A stretch of 64,000 bases of DNA from Myxocyprinus asiaticus (GCF_019703515.2 NC_059356.1:24667197-24731196); one strand, 5' to 3'. Numbered from the stretch's first letter, positions 1 to 13,807 are shown. Notes: generated by a model from the sequence alone, not told the origin. Numbers and translations are program-made.

Positions 1-287
1 CGGCATGTTTTGGGCTCACCGGAGTATGGCGCTGGTGGATTCAACCGGAGCTTGGATGGTCTGGAGGAAGTTGCGACCAATGGGGAAGCGGCTGAGATTA
101 CGGTGGTGGTGGGATCAGTGCTGGGACAGATCTGAAGTTGTTGCAGCATCGATGTTAACTCGGCTATCCACCCTGCCATTTCTTCGATGGCTTGACTGCC
201 TCTGTTGAGCTGGTCCTGCTGGCGACCGAGGAGTGCCCCCTGTTGATTGATGGTGGATCGGAGAGTTGTATCATCTGCTGAATCCAT
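1..287 (-). CDS. Ty3/gypsy retrotransposon gag, N-terminal fragment
   Basis: Read on the minus strand, an ATG at 285-287 opens a frame that runs without a stop to the left edge of the window, so the gene is cut by the window and not necessarily broken. The predicted start is MDSADDTTLRSTINQQGALL, then a Gln-rich coiled segment, and near the edge a PPAPYSGEP motif. This layout is typical of the gag protein of fish Ty3/gypsy elements, the structural protein of the intracellular particle. The ATG lies only about a dozen bases after the LTR, next to a TGG-starting stretch that could be the tRNA primer-binding site. Family assignment is from remembered gag architecture. No pol is visible because it would lie to the left. 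Whether the full element is intact cannot be judged. Confidence 0.72.
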   Translation of the reverse strand, partial: MDSADDTTLRSTINQQGALLGRQQDQLNRGSQAIEEMAGWIAELTSMLQQLQICPSTDPTTTVISAASPLVATSSRPSKLRLNPPAPYSGEPKTC

Positions 288-299
288 TCTTGGCCAGAT

Positions 300-868
300 T
301 GTTCTGTTATGAGTAATAAAGGAAGGACCCAATGATGTGGAGAATACAAGTAAACAGTCTTTATTGAAAGCACAATGAAATTAAAATATTATGATTATCC
401 CGGCTGCTGAAGGCTGGATGACTGCAGACAACAGAGGTGAGGATAATGAGGAAGAACCATGTGGGACACCCGGGCGGAGAGCTGGCAATGACGGTAAGTA
501 ATAACAGGTAAGACAGTCCAGTGAACAATCCACAGAGCGGTAATCCAGAGATGGGCGATGACAGGAACAAAACTTGACTCTGAGAAACTGGGAGAGAGAA
601 ACAAACAAAACAAGACCGACTGACAGGCAAGACTGAAATGCTGACATGAAACGACAATCTGGCACTGAACTCCAGAAACAAAGGGGAATAAATAGGCAGG
701 GGAAAATGAGGGACAGGTGGAGATAATCAGCTCGCGAAAGGTGCGAATGAGCTTCTCCGTGTAGATGCAAATTGCACCGCTCACGTGGCGGAGGAAAACA
801 CACGAGGGAGAAACAACAACACGCAGACACACAGGAAAAAAACAGATAGACCCACCGGAACCATGACA
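300..868 (-). mobile_element. LTR of a Ty3/gypsy-type retrotransposon
   Basis: A segment of about 569 bp begins TGTCATGG and ends CAGAACA when read on the minus strand, giving the classic 5'-TGT...ACA-3' LTR ends. A minus-strand AATAAA polyadenylation signal lies at 360-365. A possible primer-binding site (TGGCCAAG...) and a gag start follow immediately on its 3' side at 299-285, so this is the 5' LTR of a minus-strand element. The 3' LTR lies off the left edge. The target-site duplication cannot be checked. Short frames inside it are not counted as genes. Confidence 0.68.
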
Positions 869-3800
869 CACAAAAGCTAACTCAGTGTAATAAATGTATG
901 TATGTGTTCTTTTGAAATTATAACAACACTGATGTAAAGAGCAGAAGAGTTTCCTCATGAGATGTGGGCAGAAACCAATGGACCACAACAAAGCTAACAA
1001 AACAAAAACTATGTGAAGTTTTTGACCTCATAATTACGCCTCATTACTATGTAGGATCAAAAATAACAAGGCAGCTAAAAGATTGGAATCAGCAAAAAGA
1101 TGATTTATTGATTATGGTAACAAGCAACAACAAAAAAAACATACAAAAACACCTCAAACCTTTGCACAGATAAACCGTTGTTATTGGGTATGTTGTAATA
1201 TTGCACACATGGACACATTGCTGAGAAATATGCTCAGAGACAATAAATCAACGATTAAGCACATTGTCATGCCTTAAAGTGTGGTTTATGATTAATATCA
1301 GGTTTTAATGTAAACCAGTCATTACAGTAAGTCAGCTAGAGTGTGTACCGTACATTTGTTTACATCTTTACTCTGCTGCCCCTGATTGTCACATAATGCA
1401 CAAAATACACAGAGTTCTAAAGTTTCTAAAGAATTATTAATAGTAGATACAATATGTAGAATAATTTTAGATAAAGAGTTGTAGTGTCCCTAACATGAAG
1501 TTAAAGTACTCATTAACTATACCATTTTTCAGTGTCAAAGAAAAAATTATGTTGTTTTGATAAACTGAACAGGGCCTTATTTTAGAAAGCACATTGAAAA
1601 AGCAGATCTATATTAGAATTATTTGCCCAAAAGATTGTGCATCATCATAAAATCATTTCAACACTAGGCTAGAGATGTTATTATGTTATCATTGAAAAAT
1701 CCCTAAAAATCATTCTGCAAAATAACAACATGGCTTCAGGTCTAATTCTGTTTAGCAGAGCATGTGTGTGAGCAATACATTACGTTGTGATTTAAAGCAA
1801 ATTAATTTTCAATCTGTTGCAATATTTAACTTGTGTTAAGTCATGATTGGGAAACTCATAGGCTAACTGATGTAGATATGCATTGGTGAGTTGTTGTGAT
1901 GTTTAGATAGCAATTGTGTTACTTCAGGTCATGGGACGGCATCATTCTCTGCCACCCTAAGTAGTCTCCTCGGACTCTTCCCAATAGTCTACTCTTGTCC
2001 TGGTCACCAAACTCTAAATTTAGCACGTCACTAGGCAGATTCATTCCCAGGTAAGCGCTGTCAGCTATTCTTCAGATATTGTAGCTTTAATATTTGTGTC
2101 ATGATAGTAAAGAGACTAGTCAAGAATGATCACAGAAATGCTTCTATTCATGCCACACATACACCGACCTCATCACCTGCTAGAATGTGCTTCTAATATT
2201 CGTTATGCAATTAATAATTTTAATTGAATTTGAAGCCTGTTGACTGACGACATTCCAGAGTTTGTTTAAGCGCTCCAGTGACAGATGTTCACCTTACTTA
2301 ACACCAACATGTGGGTAATGCCTTTTTGCTGTACTCAAAACATTTTAAAACACGAAGAAGATATGTTTTCCATAAAAATGCCGCACGATGGTAACCAATT
2401 TAACGTCATTTAGATTTTTCGCAATGCCCTTTACGCACGCATTGCGCGAACTTCACGCGCACAGTCAACTTGACGCGCGATTCTCTTACTATTATTTCTG
2501 TTAAGACTTTGAAACAGTCCCACACATACAATTTCGTGCCACAATTTTATTTTATTTTCATGTATTTTTTTTTTTTTTTTTTGTAAAAATCTGTGGATGT
2601 TTTCTCGAAATATGTTTGGAATTGCTCACGCATACCTGTTCTTAGCGGCACCTCACGCGATCCATCATTTAGAACGTCATGTGAAGAATATATTGCTGAT
2701 GATTTTCCCTACAAATTCTGCTTATTAACTTTTTTTTTTTTTTTTTTTTTTACAGTTACAGAATTAAGTCATCTCTATGAGTACTGCTGACCAATAATGT
2801 CCAAGCGAAACGGACGGATGCCAGAAAGTGTTAAGCAACATTCAGTTGATGCAGATTTCTAAAGATATTTACAAATAAAATAAAAAATTAAATAAAAAAG
2901 ACACTGCAAAACTCTACAACCATTATGAAATCTTACCAGTAAATGAGCGAAAGTCCATCAAAGCGCTCGAGTTCTCTCCCCCGGGGTTTCAGATAGGACA
3001 TTGCATCCAACAGAAACGTTAAGGTTGAAATATTGTGCTCCGAATCCTCTGTCACGGAATTAAACGGTGCCTCCAAATATTTGCATCAGACGCATCACCG
3101 CGATTTCATGTCATGTCTGATTCACAGCCTCCCACGTTGAGCACGTTCAAGAGTCAGCATTCATTCAGCATTAAATCAATAATACAGCAAGTGCCAGACT
3201 CAACTATGCCCGCTTCTAATCTGTAAGACACGTGGTTTTCATGCTGACCTGGCCGTCTGTTGGACAAAATGTACATCTTGCCGACAGCCACTCCGGTCAC
3301 ATCACTCTGACCTTTATAAAAAGCTATGACGGTATAGGTTGTATGTTAAGATGTGTCTAAAAATCTGTCTACTTTGCGCATTGGCTAAATGTCCAAAACA
3401 ATTGCTGTCAGCTCACTAAACTTTAAGACACATCTTGTGTAGAATATACAAAGATATGAGATTAAATCTTTTGTGTGTGCATTTGAACTAAGGTGAAGTC
3501 CAGTCATGGCAATGCTACTTCAGGTAATTGTGATTAATAGTCGTGCTGTTGACCTGCCCTAAGAGATCCATTGCCCTGCAGCCAAACACAAGGGAGGTTT
3601 CCAATTTCCTCACATAGACATTTGTTTGTAACACAAATATCTGTCCCTGTAATCCTTCTTCATACTGTAAATCAAAACCATTGTCTACATTTATCCCTCT
3701 GTTTAGTGCATGCATTAAGTATCATGAACATACAATTAGCAATATATTTTTACAGCATTTAATCATATATGTTAATGTAAGTTCAATTGTTCATTGTTAG

Positions 3801-5579
3801 TTCATGTTAGTTCTTAGTGCATTAACTAATGTTAACAAAAACAACTTTTGATTTTAAAAATGTATTAGTATCTGTTGAAATTAATATGAACTAAGATAAA
3901 CAAATGATGTGAAAGGATTGTTCATTGGTGTTTATTAATGTACACAAAAGAAAATTTAATTGTAAAGTGTTACCAAAAAATGTATGGGATGGGTGGATTT
4001 ATGACATCAAACTTGAATGCCTTAGAACTGGACTGCGCAAAAGTATTGACAAATGAAAACACTTTATATAGCTTATCAATATACAGTAGCTATCAATCTA
4101 TCTATCGAAGAGACTCCCCCTAGTGGTAAAGATTGGTAACCTGAGAACAGTGCACATCCATTGGCTTTCTATTGCTGTGACACCTTTAGTGAGACATACA
4201 GTATGTGCAATTTAGCCATATCATGCTTCAGGCTCCTTACATGCATACTTGAGTGAATCTTACAAAACCTTTCGATTTTTTATAAAGTCTATTTATGTAG
4301 TCTATTATGAGGACCTATGGAATGTTTAACATTTTGACATTATTTTCAGGACAATTAAGCACATTTTACCCCAGTTCTCATGACTGTAATTAGTCTGTAA
4401 TTTGTGTCATTATTTTTAATTCTGATTCTCATATTGCAGTAAAAATACTGTTTTCCAATGATTTTTCAAAATAATTTTAGAATCAATTAATAATAATTCA
4501 TGTTACAGGAATGACAGTGCAACTCTGTATTTCACATTACAGTTATGAGAACTGTCTTTAAATATGACCTGGACATCTCTACGTGAGATTCACCCACTTA
4601 TTCATCCACTATGTTGCAGATGGCTGAAACTTAATCTGTATGTTTATACACTATTGTTTAATCCAAGTGTGCGTCATTTAAGGCCCATATTTAACTTGAA
4701 TTTAGAATAAGACACATTGATTCCACATAAACTTTATCCTTATTAAACAATTTATTATGGACCCTTAATATATTCCTGTAGATATCATATCCTGTCTAAG
4801 AAAACAATTAAGTTTCCCTTAATGGAGCTTAGTTTTACAGTGACTACAGTACTTGACATTTAAAAAGGTCATGCGGTGAGGTGTAAAGTGATGGAAAGAG
4901 TGAGAGAATGGGTGAGGTAGCCTGTTTCAGATAGCATAGTAGATCAGTGCACACTGCAGCTTTTACACAGTCACTCTCTGTCAACTTTCTTCCCCTTATC
5001 TTAAAGACAATGTACCTTCTCAATCTTAGCATACAGATAATTATTTGAAAGTAGATTCCCTATAAGAGCCATTTAGTATGTTTTCAACAACACAGCATAT
5101 TAGAAACATAATGACATAACAACATTATAAAAAAAAAACTAAAAAAAACTCTGATGACTTCTAAAAATGAATATGCAACACACATTTTAATTGATATAAA
5201 TGACTGAGCGCTGGTTGGGGCAGGCCAGGATTGTCTCCGAGCCTTCCCTTTCTAGAATATAGGTGGGGCTGCACTGTCTGCAATGTTTGACCCAGCCGAG
5301 CTGGTTTCTCCTCATTCTCATACTTGACCTGGGTGTGATTGTCACCTGAATATGTCAGTGCCACCCTTTTATATACTGTACGTGTTGCACTGACATGTCT
5401 GCTTTCGGCCATACATTTTCTTATGTTATCTGCCAGGCTTCCAAAACAAAAGCAAATTTTTTTTTTATACTGTATATACTTTATTTTTTTAACAACTTTT
5501 CAATTTAGTATACATAAAAAAAAAAAAACAATAGAGAAAAAACTTTTTTTTTAAAGGAGTTCTAGTTAGTGTCCATTTC
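869..5579. other. Intergenic DNA without a recognisable gene
   Basis: AT-rich single-copy-looking DNA with poly-T runs near 2566-2583 and 2731-2750. About 3765-3945 resembles a degraded piece of the palindromic MITE whose fuller copy is at 32390-33287, sharing GTGCATTAACTAATGTTAAC-type sequence. All frames are short and lack splice-linked partners or family similarity, so no gene is called. Distal regulatory elements for ppl could lie here, but nothing in the sequence identifies one. Confidence 0.5.
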
Positions 5580-6379
5580 TTGTGTGTAACAATCCCATTT
5601 CCTTGGAGCATATTTGATTAACAATACCTAAAAAAAGGGTTCTCTTGAGCCAACATTTAGTGACAAGTTTTTACAAGCAACCAAAAAGATCTTCAGGAGG
5701 TAATTATCGCCTTTGCATAAACCTTCCGGAGTAACCCCAAGAAACACAGAGGAAAACAACACATCTGTGTTAAAGCCTAAGATCACGGACATTACCCAAA
5801 AAGGTTGAATATGTGGTTATAACCAAAAAATGTGGGCTGTCAACTTGCAATGAACCACACCCCCTCCAGCAAGGGTGCTGAATCACGGTGAACTTGTAGT
5901 GCAGTATTGTCACAAACAATGTCTTTTCATACTTCCTTGGATGGTAAGCATATTTGTATTGTGATTTCTGCTTTGGCGTTATATAAAAGTCTAATCAAAC
6001 TCTTCCAACCAAAATCCCTCCAGGTCAGTGAGTGAGTAGTGGAACACTGAGTTTCCCAAGCATGTAACCATACTTCCTCAGGTATTTCCACCCTCATGTC
6101 TTATTCTCATCACTGTTTAACATAGTCAACTGAATTTTTATTAATTGAGGAGATAGCATTGTATAATTTGCCTATTACCCCTTTGATATTTTCACCCGTA
6201 TGTGTATTTATAAAAACCTGGGACAGTTTTGAAAAAGTTCCATGATTGGGACTTCTGATCTCTGTCCAGAAAAAATGGCGTACCTGTAGATACCTATAAA
6301 AATCCTGTCTATTGAGATCAAAATTCTGTCAAAGGTTCTGAAGCTATCTAGATCCCCATTTAATATAATTTTACAAAGG

Positions 6380-7550
6380 GCGGTAATGCCATGTGAGGTC
6401 CAGGCCCTGTATCTGTGATCATGCAGAGCTGGAGCAAAGTGTGGATCATAAGCCGGCCAACCCAGTACTTTTACCTCTTTGTAAAGCTAGAAATGTTTAA
6501 CCACCTCTATCCACAACAGACTGACCCACACATTGATTCTGTAACTGATATATGTCCTTCGCCCGGTCTAAACGACCCAGAACCGACTGTACTGGTGTGT
6601 TCATCAAGGAGAATTCTATATCTTTCCATTTTGCTTAATAGATTGGACAACACCACAATACTAGTGGTCTTAACTGTGCGGCAAATAATATTCCTTCAAG
6701 CACGGTAATGCCATGCCTCCCCTCTCTCTCGGTAGTTGCAAGGTTGAGTATCTTACTCGAGGTCTCCTGTTATTCCATATAAATCTGGAAATATGTTTGT
6801 CCCAATCTCTAAACTGTTTACAAGGGACCTCAACTGGCAGCACTGTAAATATGTGTATTAGTTTGGGTAAAATATTAATCTTAATAGAACTTACCCTGCT
6901 GCCCATGTCCAGGGGAAGCAAGGCCCATCTGTCCAAATCATTATACATTTTTTTGTTTATTCGGTTGTAATTTAGGGTATACAAAGTGGACATATCCTTC
7001 GGTAAGTATGTCCCAAGATACTGAATATATAGTTAATTCCAATTTAAATTATACTTATTTGCCTGTTCTTGGGTAGGAACATAATTTAGTGTCAAGGTTC
7101 TTATGAATATTGAGTGCATACCCAGAGTAGTTCCCATACATCATTAAGATGTCCATCAACAAAGGTACTCCTGAGCCTAGGTTTTGTAGTGTCACCAGTA
7201 CATCATCTGCATACAAACAGACTTTGTATTCTGCTCCCCCTATAATTATCCCCTCTAAACCACTATCCTGTCTAATTGTTTGAGCCAAGGGTTCAATAAA
7301 GAGATTAAAGAGAGTCAGGCTATTAGGACAGCCTTGTCTACATCCTCGTTGTAAAACTGTTGAATTAAAGAGACTACCGCTGATTTTTATCATAGCTGTC
7401 GGAGATGAGTATTATGTCTTTATGCAATGTACAAATCCTCTACTGAACCCAAATCTATCCATAACTTGATAAAGAAATTCCCAACTGACAGAATCAAAAG
7501 CCGATTGCACTGCTAACAAAACAAATTCTGAAGGAAAGAAAAGAGTGATT
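6380..7550 (-). pseudogene. L1-clade LINE reverse-transcriptase relic
   Basis: The minus strand carries broken pieces of a LINE ORF2. Near 7200-7390 the translated segment has RQGCPNSLTLFNL followed by YADDVL, the catalytic core of an L1-type reverse transcriptase. Near 7440-7530 the translation resembles the AFDSVSWEF motif that precedes it. Between 6670 and 6993 a third piece contains DKHISRFIWNNRRPR and LPRERGGMALP, typical of the region after the polymerase domain. These pieces are in different frames and contain stops, so the copy is dead. The C-terminal part may continue down to about 5700 with many stops. The upstream endonuclease half is missing, consistent with 5' truncation. Confidence 0.8.
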
Positions 7551-10137
7551 AGTCAATAATAATTACTCTGTTGAGATTTTCTGCTGGGGATTTGCGACCA
7601 CGGCCAGTCTGGTTTGCTGAACTATGGCTGGGACATAACAGGATTGCTGCAACACAGCAGGTTTATGTGTCAGAGGGTCTTTGGGTGGTTTTCAAACTCA
7701 CTGAGCCTTGGCTTCCTGCTTTGTCCACAGTCGCAGGAAGGATTCAGAGTAGGAAATTCAGCCATTCTTTCGACCAACCTTGCATGCCCCAAAGAGATTC
7801 CAAATAGCATGGAGATCATCAGAAAATAACATGGGGCAAATATACCACAGAAATTTAAAATGTGCTAATTTTCCTGTTTTTTATTTGTAACATTTGACAT
7901 GGTTCTTATTATTGTATTTTAGGCCTAGTTACACATCACATAAAACACTTTAAGTTGATTTTGATTTTATTTGACTGGTAACGGCCTAATCTAATTATAA
8001 AGATAGAGAATAAATACTGCAAATTGATTCAATTGAAGTATTTTAAATTATTTTATATGGATAAGATGAGCAAATGAAAATGCAACAACACTAAAAACAC
8101 AAAACCTAAAGGTGAAGAGATTAGAAAAATCGTCTTCTCTTGGCCTATCACGGTGTTGAAATAGTAGTTTCAGCAGTTGTAAATGCTTCTCTTTGACCTA
8201 AAGAAATGGGAGCTAATTAATCTGCCTATGGTATCTCAATGTCACTTTTATCTGCAAGAGAAACGGGTGTTAAACAAGGCTTCTTCACTGAAGCTTATCC
8301 CCCACAGAGACATCAGCTGTAGTGCCGTATTGTCACAATGTCTTATCATACTTCCTTAATTTTTGAGGCACATATTGCAATGAGAAACTGTGTGACACAC
8401 CTTCTCTAGTTAGAGAATGTCCTTGTGTATTTAACAAAACAGGTGCTGACACTCCTGTCATTTAGCCTTAGATCTTCACACTCGGAAAGCAGACACTCCT
8501 CTCTCATTTCAAATCAGAAGACTGGCAATGGTGATTTCCACAGTTATTCATTGTTTTTATCTCACTTACATTTAGTTTTCATTTAAGTTTTAAATCAATA
8601 TTTCAGATGTTATACAGTATATGTTTATTGTAGCCTATTAATGGCTCCGGCTTTTGAGTCATTCTTGGTATGACACACATGCTTCATTCTTAAAATGAAA
8701 CTGTCATGTACGTCTGTTTTGGTTGAAAGCCTACAACCTGTTTGAAATACCTGGTTCTCCCACTCATCTTTGGAGAATGCACCTTGCACTGAGAGGCATG
8801 TGATGCTGAACACACCCCATAGTTCAGACTACACATGTGCCTCGGACAAGACTCTAGCCCGAAGAGAATGAAGTTTCATTAGTGCCCCCTACCACTAAAT
8901 GAGTCCGTTGGACGATGACTGATTGCTCACATGACCATCATTACAGCATTCATTACAACTCAACACATCCTGTGCAAAGTAGGCCCATCCTGGCAGAGGA
9001 ATGCTAAAAACCTTAATACACAGTGTACATCCGCACAGGTTGCACTGCTAAACTGTTCATGCTATGATCCATACATGCCAGGCAAGACTTCTGACCATAA
9101 ACTCCATTCCTCACCTTCATTCTGGGTGTGTAAGGCAATTCCTCCCTTTCACCTGTTTCATAAATTACTGGTTTAAAACCCACAGACAGAGTGTTATTCA
9201 TTGTAGCAGAGCATGCAAATATCTATTCCTTTGCATAGAGAGACGACAAAAAATAAATTTCTTGCCTTTTTCACTTAGCTCATGTGTAACACATAGAATG
9301 TGGAAACACAAGTTAAACAATCAAAGACAATTTAGCCTAAAAGAACGCTGTGGGCAGATGAAAGAGATGGAAAATTAAAAGTTCTAAATGTAAACAAAAG
9401 AGTAAAACCCATTCACACATATTAAGCATTTGAAATTATTGTACTATAGGAGGTGTAGTACGCAAACGCTGCTGGGGACGTTTGGCTAAATGACAAAGTT
9501 AATATTTAAGCCCCTGGAATGGACTGTGTTCTTGTGTGATTCACTCCTAGCCAACCTCACACAAGGCGCACATAGCTGTAGCTTATCTTTGGGCATTCAT
9601 GTAAAGATATCACTTTTCTGTGCAGATATATCCATTGTCTACTTAAGAAAACATTACTATAACAAATTTAACGTTAAGCAAAATGAAGGTGCTTGTCAAA
9701 GTTAATACAGTGAATACTGAATGGGTTATCTTGTTTTTTCACTTCTGCTATATATATAGACAGTGCACATACACACTGTATTCCAATGCACAATCACATT
9801 ATTTGCATGCACACACTGAAAAAAAAATATTTATTTATTTTTTTACTTTTTAAAAGAAATCTGTGCAAGGCCTTTAAAGGAATTTGTCCAGACGGGACGG
9901 GAGTGCTGATGAGAATAGCCCAGCCTGATCTTTATGAAAATTATGTGACTGTGGCAAAATTTTTGCAAATTGATATTACATGGCTATTACATGAATCTTA
10001 GCAGTTCTGAGGTGAAATGTCCACTATGCGATGCTAAAGGTGAGTTACGTTTTCTCAGAAGCAGATGAGATTTTTAAGGTTAACGCTCCATAGAGTTTTA
10101 AATGAACAAAATCTTCTGTACCTCCTTATTCTAAACT
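7551..10137. other. Intergenic DNA, no gene recognised
   Basis: No coding segment with convincing splice sites or family similarity was found. A stretch around 8319-8358 is similar to 5895-5940, on the other side of the LINE relic, and is reported as a finding. The remainder is AT-rich with short poly-A and poly-T runs. Confidence 0.45.
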
Positions 10138-11434
10138 CAGTGGCGATTTTGGCTTACTTGGTGCCCTAGGCGAGATCCGATGTGGCGCCCCCCTAAACAT
10201 CCCTAACCCCATAACCCCCCCAGAACACCCCCCCCCCACATTCAATGCAAGTGAGTGTTGGCCAGAACTTTGAAGCTCCAAAAATCACATAAAGGCAGCA
10301 TAAAATTAATCCATAAGACTCCAGTATTAACCATCCATGTCTTCAGAAGCGACATGATAGGTGTTAGTGAGAAACATATAAATATTTAAGTGCTTTTTTT
10401 ACTCTAAATCTTCACTTTCACATCTGAAAGTCACATGTGATGACTGTTTAGTTTCACTTTCATATCTGAAGATTTAGAGTAAAAAGGGACTTAAAAATGT
10501 ATCTCACCCATGAATGTGAATGTTTCACACCCACACCTATAATATAATTTCTGAAGACATGGATTTAACCACTGGAGTCTTATGGATTACTTTAATGATG
10601 CCTTAATGTGCTTTTTGGAGCTTCAAAGTTCTGGCCAACATTCACTTGCATTTTATGGTCATACAGAGCTGAGACATTCTTCTAAAAATCTTTATTTGTC
10701 TTCTGCAAAAGAAAGAAAGCCATGTTTCTGGAATGGCATGACTGTGAGTAAATGATGAGAGAATTTTCAGTTTGGGGTGAATTGTCCATTTTAATAAAAA
10801 TAACTAGACAATGAATATAGAAATGAACTGGCAAATCATATTAACATGTACATTATACAGAATTTAAATTGCTCAATTAAATTTTAGAGTCAATAAATAA
10901 AGAAAATGGTAGAATACTTAGAGATTGCTGCTTGTGCTATTACACATAATTCCTCATTTAAAATGTAACCCTCCCCTCCTTGTTTTTATTGATGAAAAAT
11001 CATCATCTGCCCAGCAATCATATGGTTGATAGGCCTACTTATTTTCTCAAGACCACTGAGGCGATCCTGTGTCATGGTGTACCCATAGCTTCTGTTGATC
11101 ATGGTTATTTTATGTTTGTCCAGAATGTAAGAATGCATTATGAACATCCATAATCCTAACCATATAGAGCCTTCAAGGCCGATTGGCTTGTCAGGAGCAA
11201 CTTGGGGCACCTTTCACGATCACGATCTTGCAAGCTTTGTGCGGGGCATGGTGGCACAATCTGGGGCACTTCTCTCCCACCGCAATCTTGCAAGCTCGGG
11301 GCGGGGTCGCATGATTTGGGGCATCTTTTTCCCATCGTGATCTTGAGAGCTCTGTGCAGGGGCGGAGGATCAGGTACCCTGTCGTGCCGCCCCAGAGTGC
11401 GTTGCTGCCCTAGGTGCCTGTCTATATCGCCAGT
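10138..11434. mobile_element. Composite DNA-transposon-like repeat with nested MITE
   Basis: The left end CAGTGGCGAT...GGTGCCCTAGG and the reverse complement of the right end (CACTGGCGAT...GGCACCTAGGGC) are similar, indicating imperfect terminal inverted repeats of about 40 bp. Inside, 10239-10795 is a decayed MITE of the type whose ends read like AGTTCACCCAAAAATGA. It contains two mirror-image halves around 10400-10480 that share CTGAAGATTTAGAGTAAAAA-type sequence. The right part (11203-11370) has three degenerate tandem units. No transposase is present. Family unknown, probably a non-autonomous hAT-like element. Confidence 0.5.
11203..11375. repeat. Three degenerate tandem units of 55-60 bp
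   Basis: Units start at 11203, 11263 and 11318 with GGGGCA(C/T). Each contains (C/G)ATCTTG(C/A)(A/G)AGCT followed by a G-rich stretch. They lie inside the composite element and are more GC-rich than their surroundings. The open frame across them is a by-product of the repeat. Confidence 0.6.
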
Positions 11435-11960
11435 GCCAGGATCCGCTAGTGTTTAAACTTCAAACCTAACCAATGATGGCATAAAATGCTAAGTGTTTTA
11501 CAAAAAATGCAAGTGCTTAAGCAACCACATCATTTTGTGGAGCTTCAGGATTCATAGCCCGGTCTTTTACATTGCAAGTAAAACACACTATCAGTTGAGC
11601 TACCGCACAATTTGATCGCATTGGAATATGCTAGTAAATGTAGTTGGTTATTTAATGCAAAATGTATCTCCTTACAAGTCAAGCATTTAAAAAAAAAAGT
11701 GTTTAGATGTCAAAAGATAACTTTGTGTGAGGAACAGGGTGAAAAGTATGCATTTTTTAACTGATAATCTGCCATTGTACTCATGATTTGTGTAAAAAGG
11801 AATAAAAGTAATTGCTGTTGTAGCACCTCTAGCGTTCATTTCACCAGGAAGGTCCTGCAATATGTAGGCTACAACGAGTCACGTATAAAAATAATTGAGC
11901 AAAAATGTAGGTATCGTCGCATGATTCTATGAGACTAGGCTGCAAAAGCCCAACATGCAA

Positions 11961-12697
11961 GTAGGGATTCACTGATACGGAATTTCTGGGCCAATATGAT
12001 AACTGATAATTTCACATTTTATGTTTTAACCTTTTCAACTGAAGTGGCTAGCTAATTAATTAGAAACTACACAATTGACACCAACTATGTGTCATTTAAA
12101 TGCTTAGAATCTGGACTTTTTGAACTGCATACATGTGATTTGCTGTTAGAAGTGATCCATTTCAAAATGTATGAAATATGATAATAATAGGCTATATTGT
12201 TGGAAAGATTCTCAACTAGTAGAATACAACAACAAGCATATTTGTTTCACCAGCAAACCATATGTATTAGTAACGCACCAACATACTATTTTGTCAAAAA
12301 ACAAAAACCTACATTATTACACAAAATTCCTTTCCCAATCCACCAAGACCATTTATAGAAACTTTGAAAACAGGTTATTCAGAACGCATTATGATGTATG
12401 ACAACACATTAACATATGACTGCCCCCAGTTATTTATTTTCTGAAGGTAAATAGCCAAACACGTCTCATTTCAATATTAAATATCCAATATTAGCTGATA
12501 ATTATCAATATACCAATAAATCAAAGAGTATTAATATCGTCTGATAACAGATATAGTGCCGATTTATCGTTCTTCCCTACATAAAAGAGCTGTTTGTTTG
12601 TTGTTTTTTTGGTCAAAATATCTAATTTCGGCTAACAAGTATCAATATCGACCAATACTAATAACCAATATAGTGCTGATATATTGTGCTTCCCTAC
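11961..12697. mobile_element. Non-autonomous DNA element with GTAGGGA termini
   Basis: The segment begins GTAGGGATTCACTGATA and ends with ATTGTGCTTCCCTAC, giving short terminal inverted repeats. An internal CTTCCCTAC at about 12570 suggests a partial duplication or nested copy. The interior is rich in (C/T)GATA(A/T) and CCAATAT sequence, as in common fish elements of the GGGATGCACCGATA type. There is no coding potential. Confidence 0.45.
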
Positions 12698-13804
12698 TTG
12701 AAAAAGAGCTATTTCCATCAAGGTTCTAAGCTTCTCTGAGTCTGAGAATACTCAGGCATGGTGAAAGGATGTACGTATATGATTTGCATAATGTATTCAT
12801 ATATTTTATTTGAATTTGGCTTGTGGTCAATGCAGATGATCACTGCCTAAGGGCTAAAGCTAGTAGACACCTGTGGACACTATCCTATTTTTTCTGTGTC
12901 TGTGTAGTCTATGATTTTTATTATTTACTGTATATCGTGTGAGGCATGCAGTACAAACCGTATAGCAAGGGAGATAATCAAACTGGAATTGCTGTTGAGT
13001 TTCCATCTGCTTCCATTCAAAAACAGCACTGGAACACACACAAATGCACACATGCACACACCTATTTTCTTCACCCGATGACTCACTGTTTCTATCCACC
13101 CAACTATACCCAGTACTCATGACTTTTCCTCTGTTGGAGTTAAGAGGGATCCCCTATCAACTTTTCTCAGTTGCTCGCTGCATGCAGCCACGTTTTGAAC
13201 TTCAGATATAGCAGATGCATTTAAAAAGTGTTGAAGATATTTAACAAATATAAAAATGAAAACTCCCGTTCTGGACGTTTTAAGAAGCATCAGGCTGATT
13301 TAACAGATATGACGGCATGGGGTACAACATGCTTTCTAGGAACAGATTTGGCCTTTAAAACTCTTTATGAACGTTTGCACTGAGTCTCAAAGTTTCTGCA
13401 TCCCAAATAAAGGCTGGACTGGTTATGTAAACTCTCTGCTGAGTTGACACACTAGCAAAATGAGTGGAGGATGATTTATGTCGGTCTACAGTGCCATGGC
13501 TGCAAAAAGTCATCAACAAACAATACAAGCTGCATTTGTACTACCCTGCTTATGTTTATGTAGTGTTTACTGTTTACACAAAAGCCATTGCTACTAAAAT
13601 AAATAAAAGTTATAATAGTTATGGCCTGCACTGTAATAAAAAAATCCTGTTGTTTTTACAAAAAACAAAACAACAACAACAACTGGCAGCTGTGGTTGCC
13701 AGAATAATAATGTAAAAAAAAATACAGTAAAAATTAAACAACTTTACAGTAAAATCTGTTAATTTTACAGTTTAAAACTGTCGTAATTTATATGACCACA
13801 CTGG
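12698..13804. other. Intergenic DNA, nothing recognised
   Basis: No gene or complete repeat was recognised. The right end (from about 13690) becomes rich in ACAGTAAAA, the motif of the MITE that follows. Confidence 0.4.
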
Positions 13805-13807
13805 CAC

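Noticed and set aside
395..1000. 201-codon minus-strand frame at the left edge
   Set aside because: It lies within the LTR and its flank, has no family similarity and crosses the LTR end. The real coding sequence of the element starts at 287.
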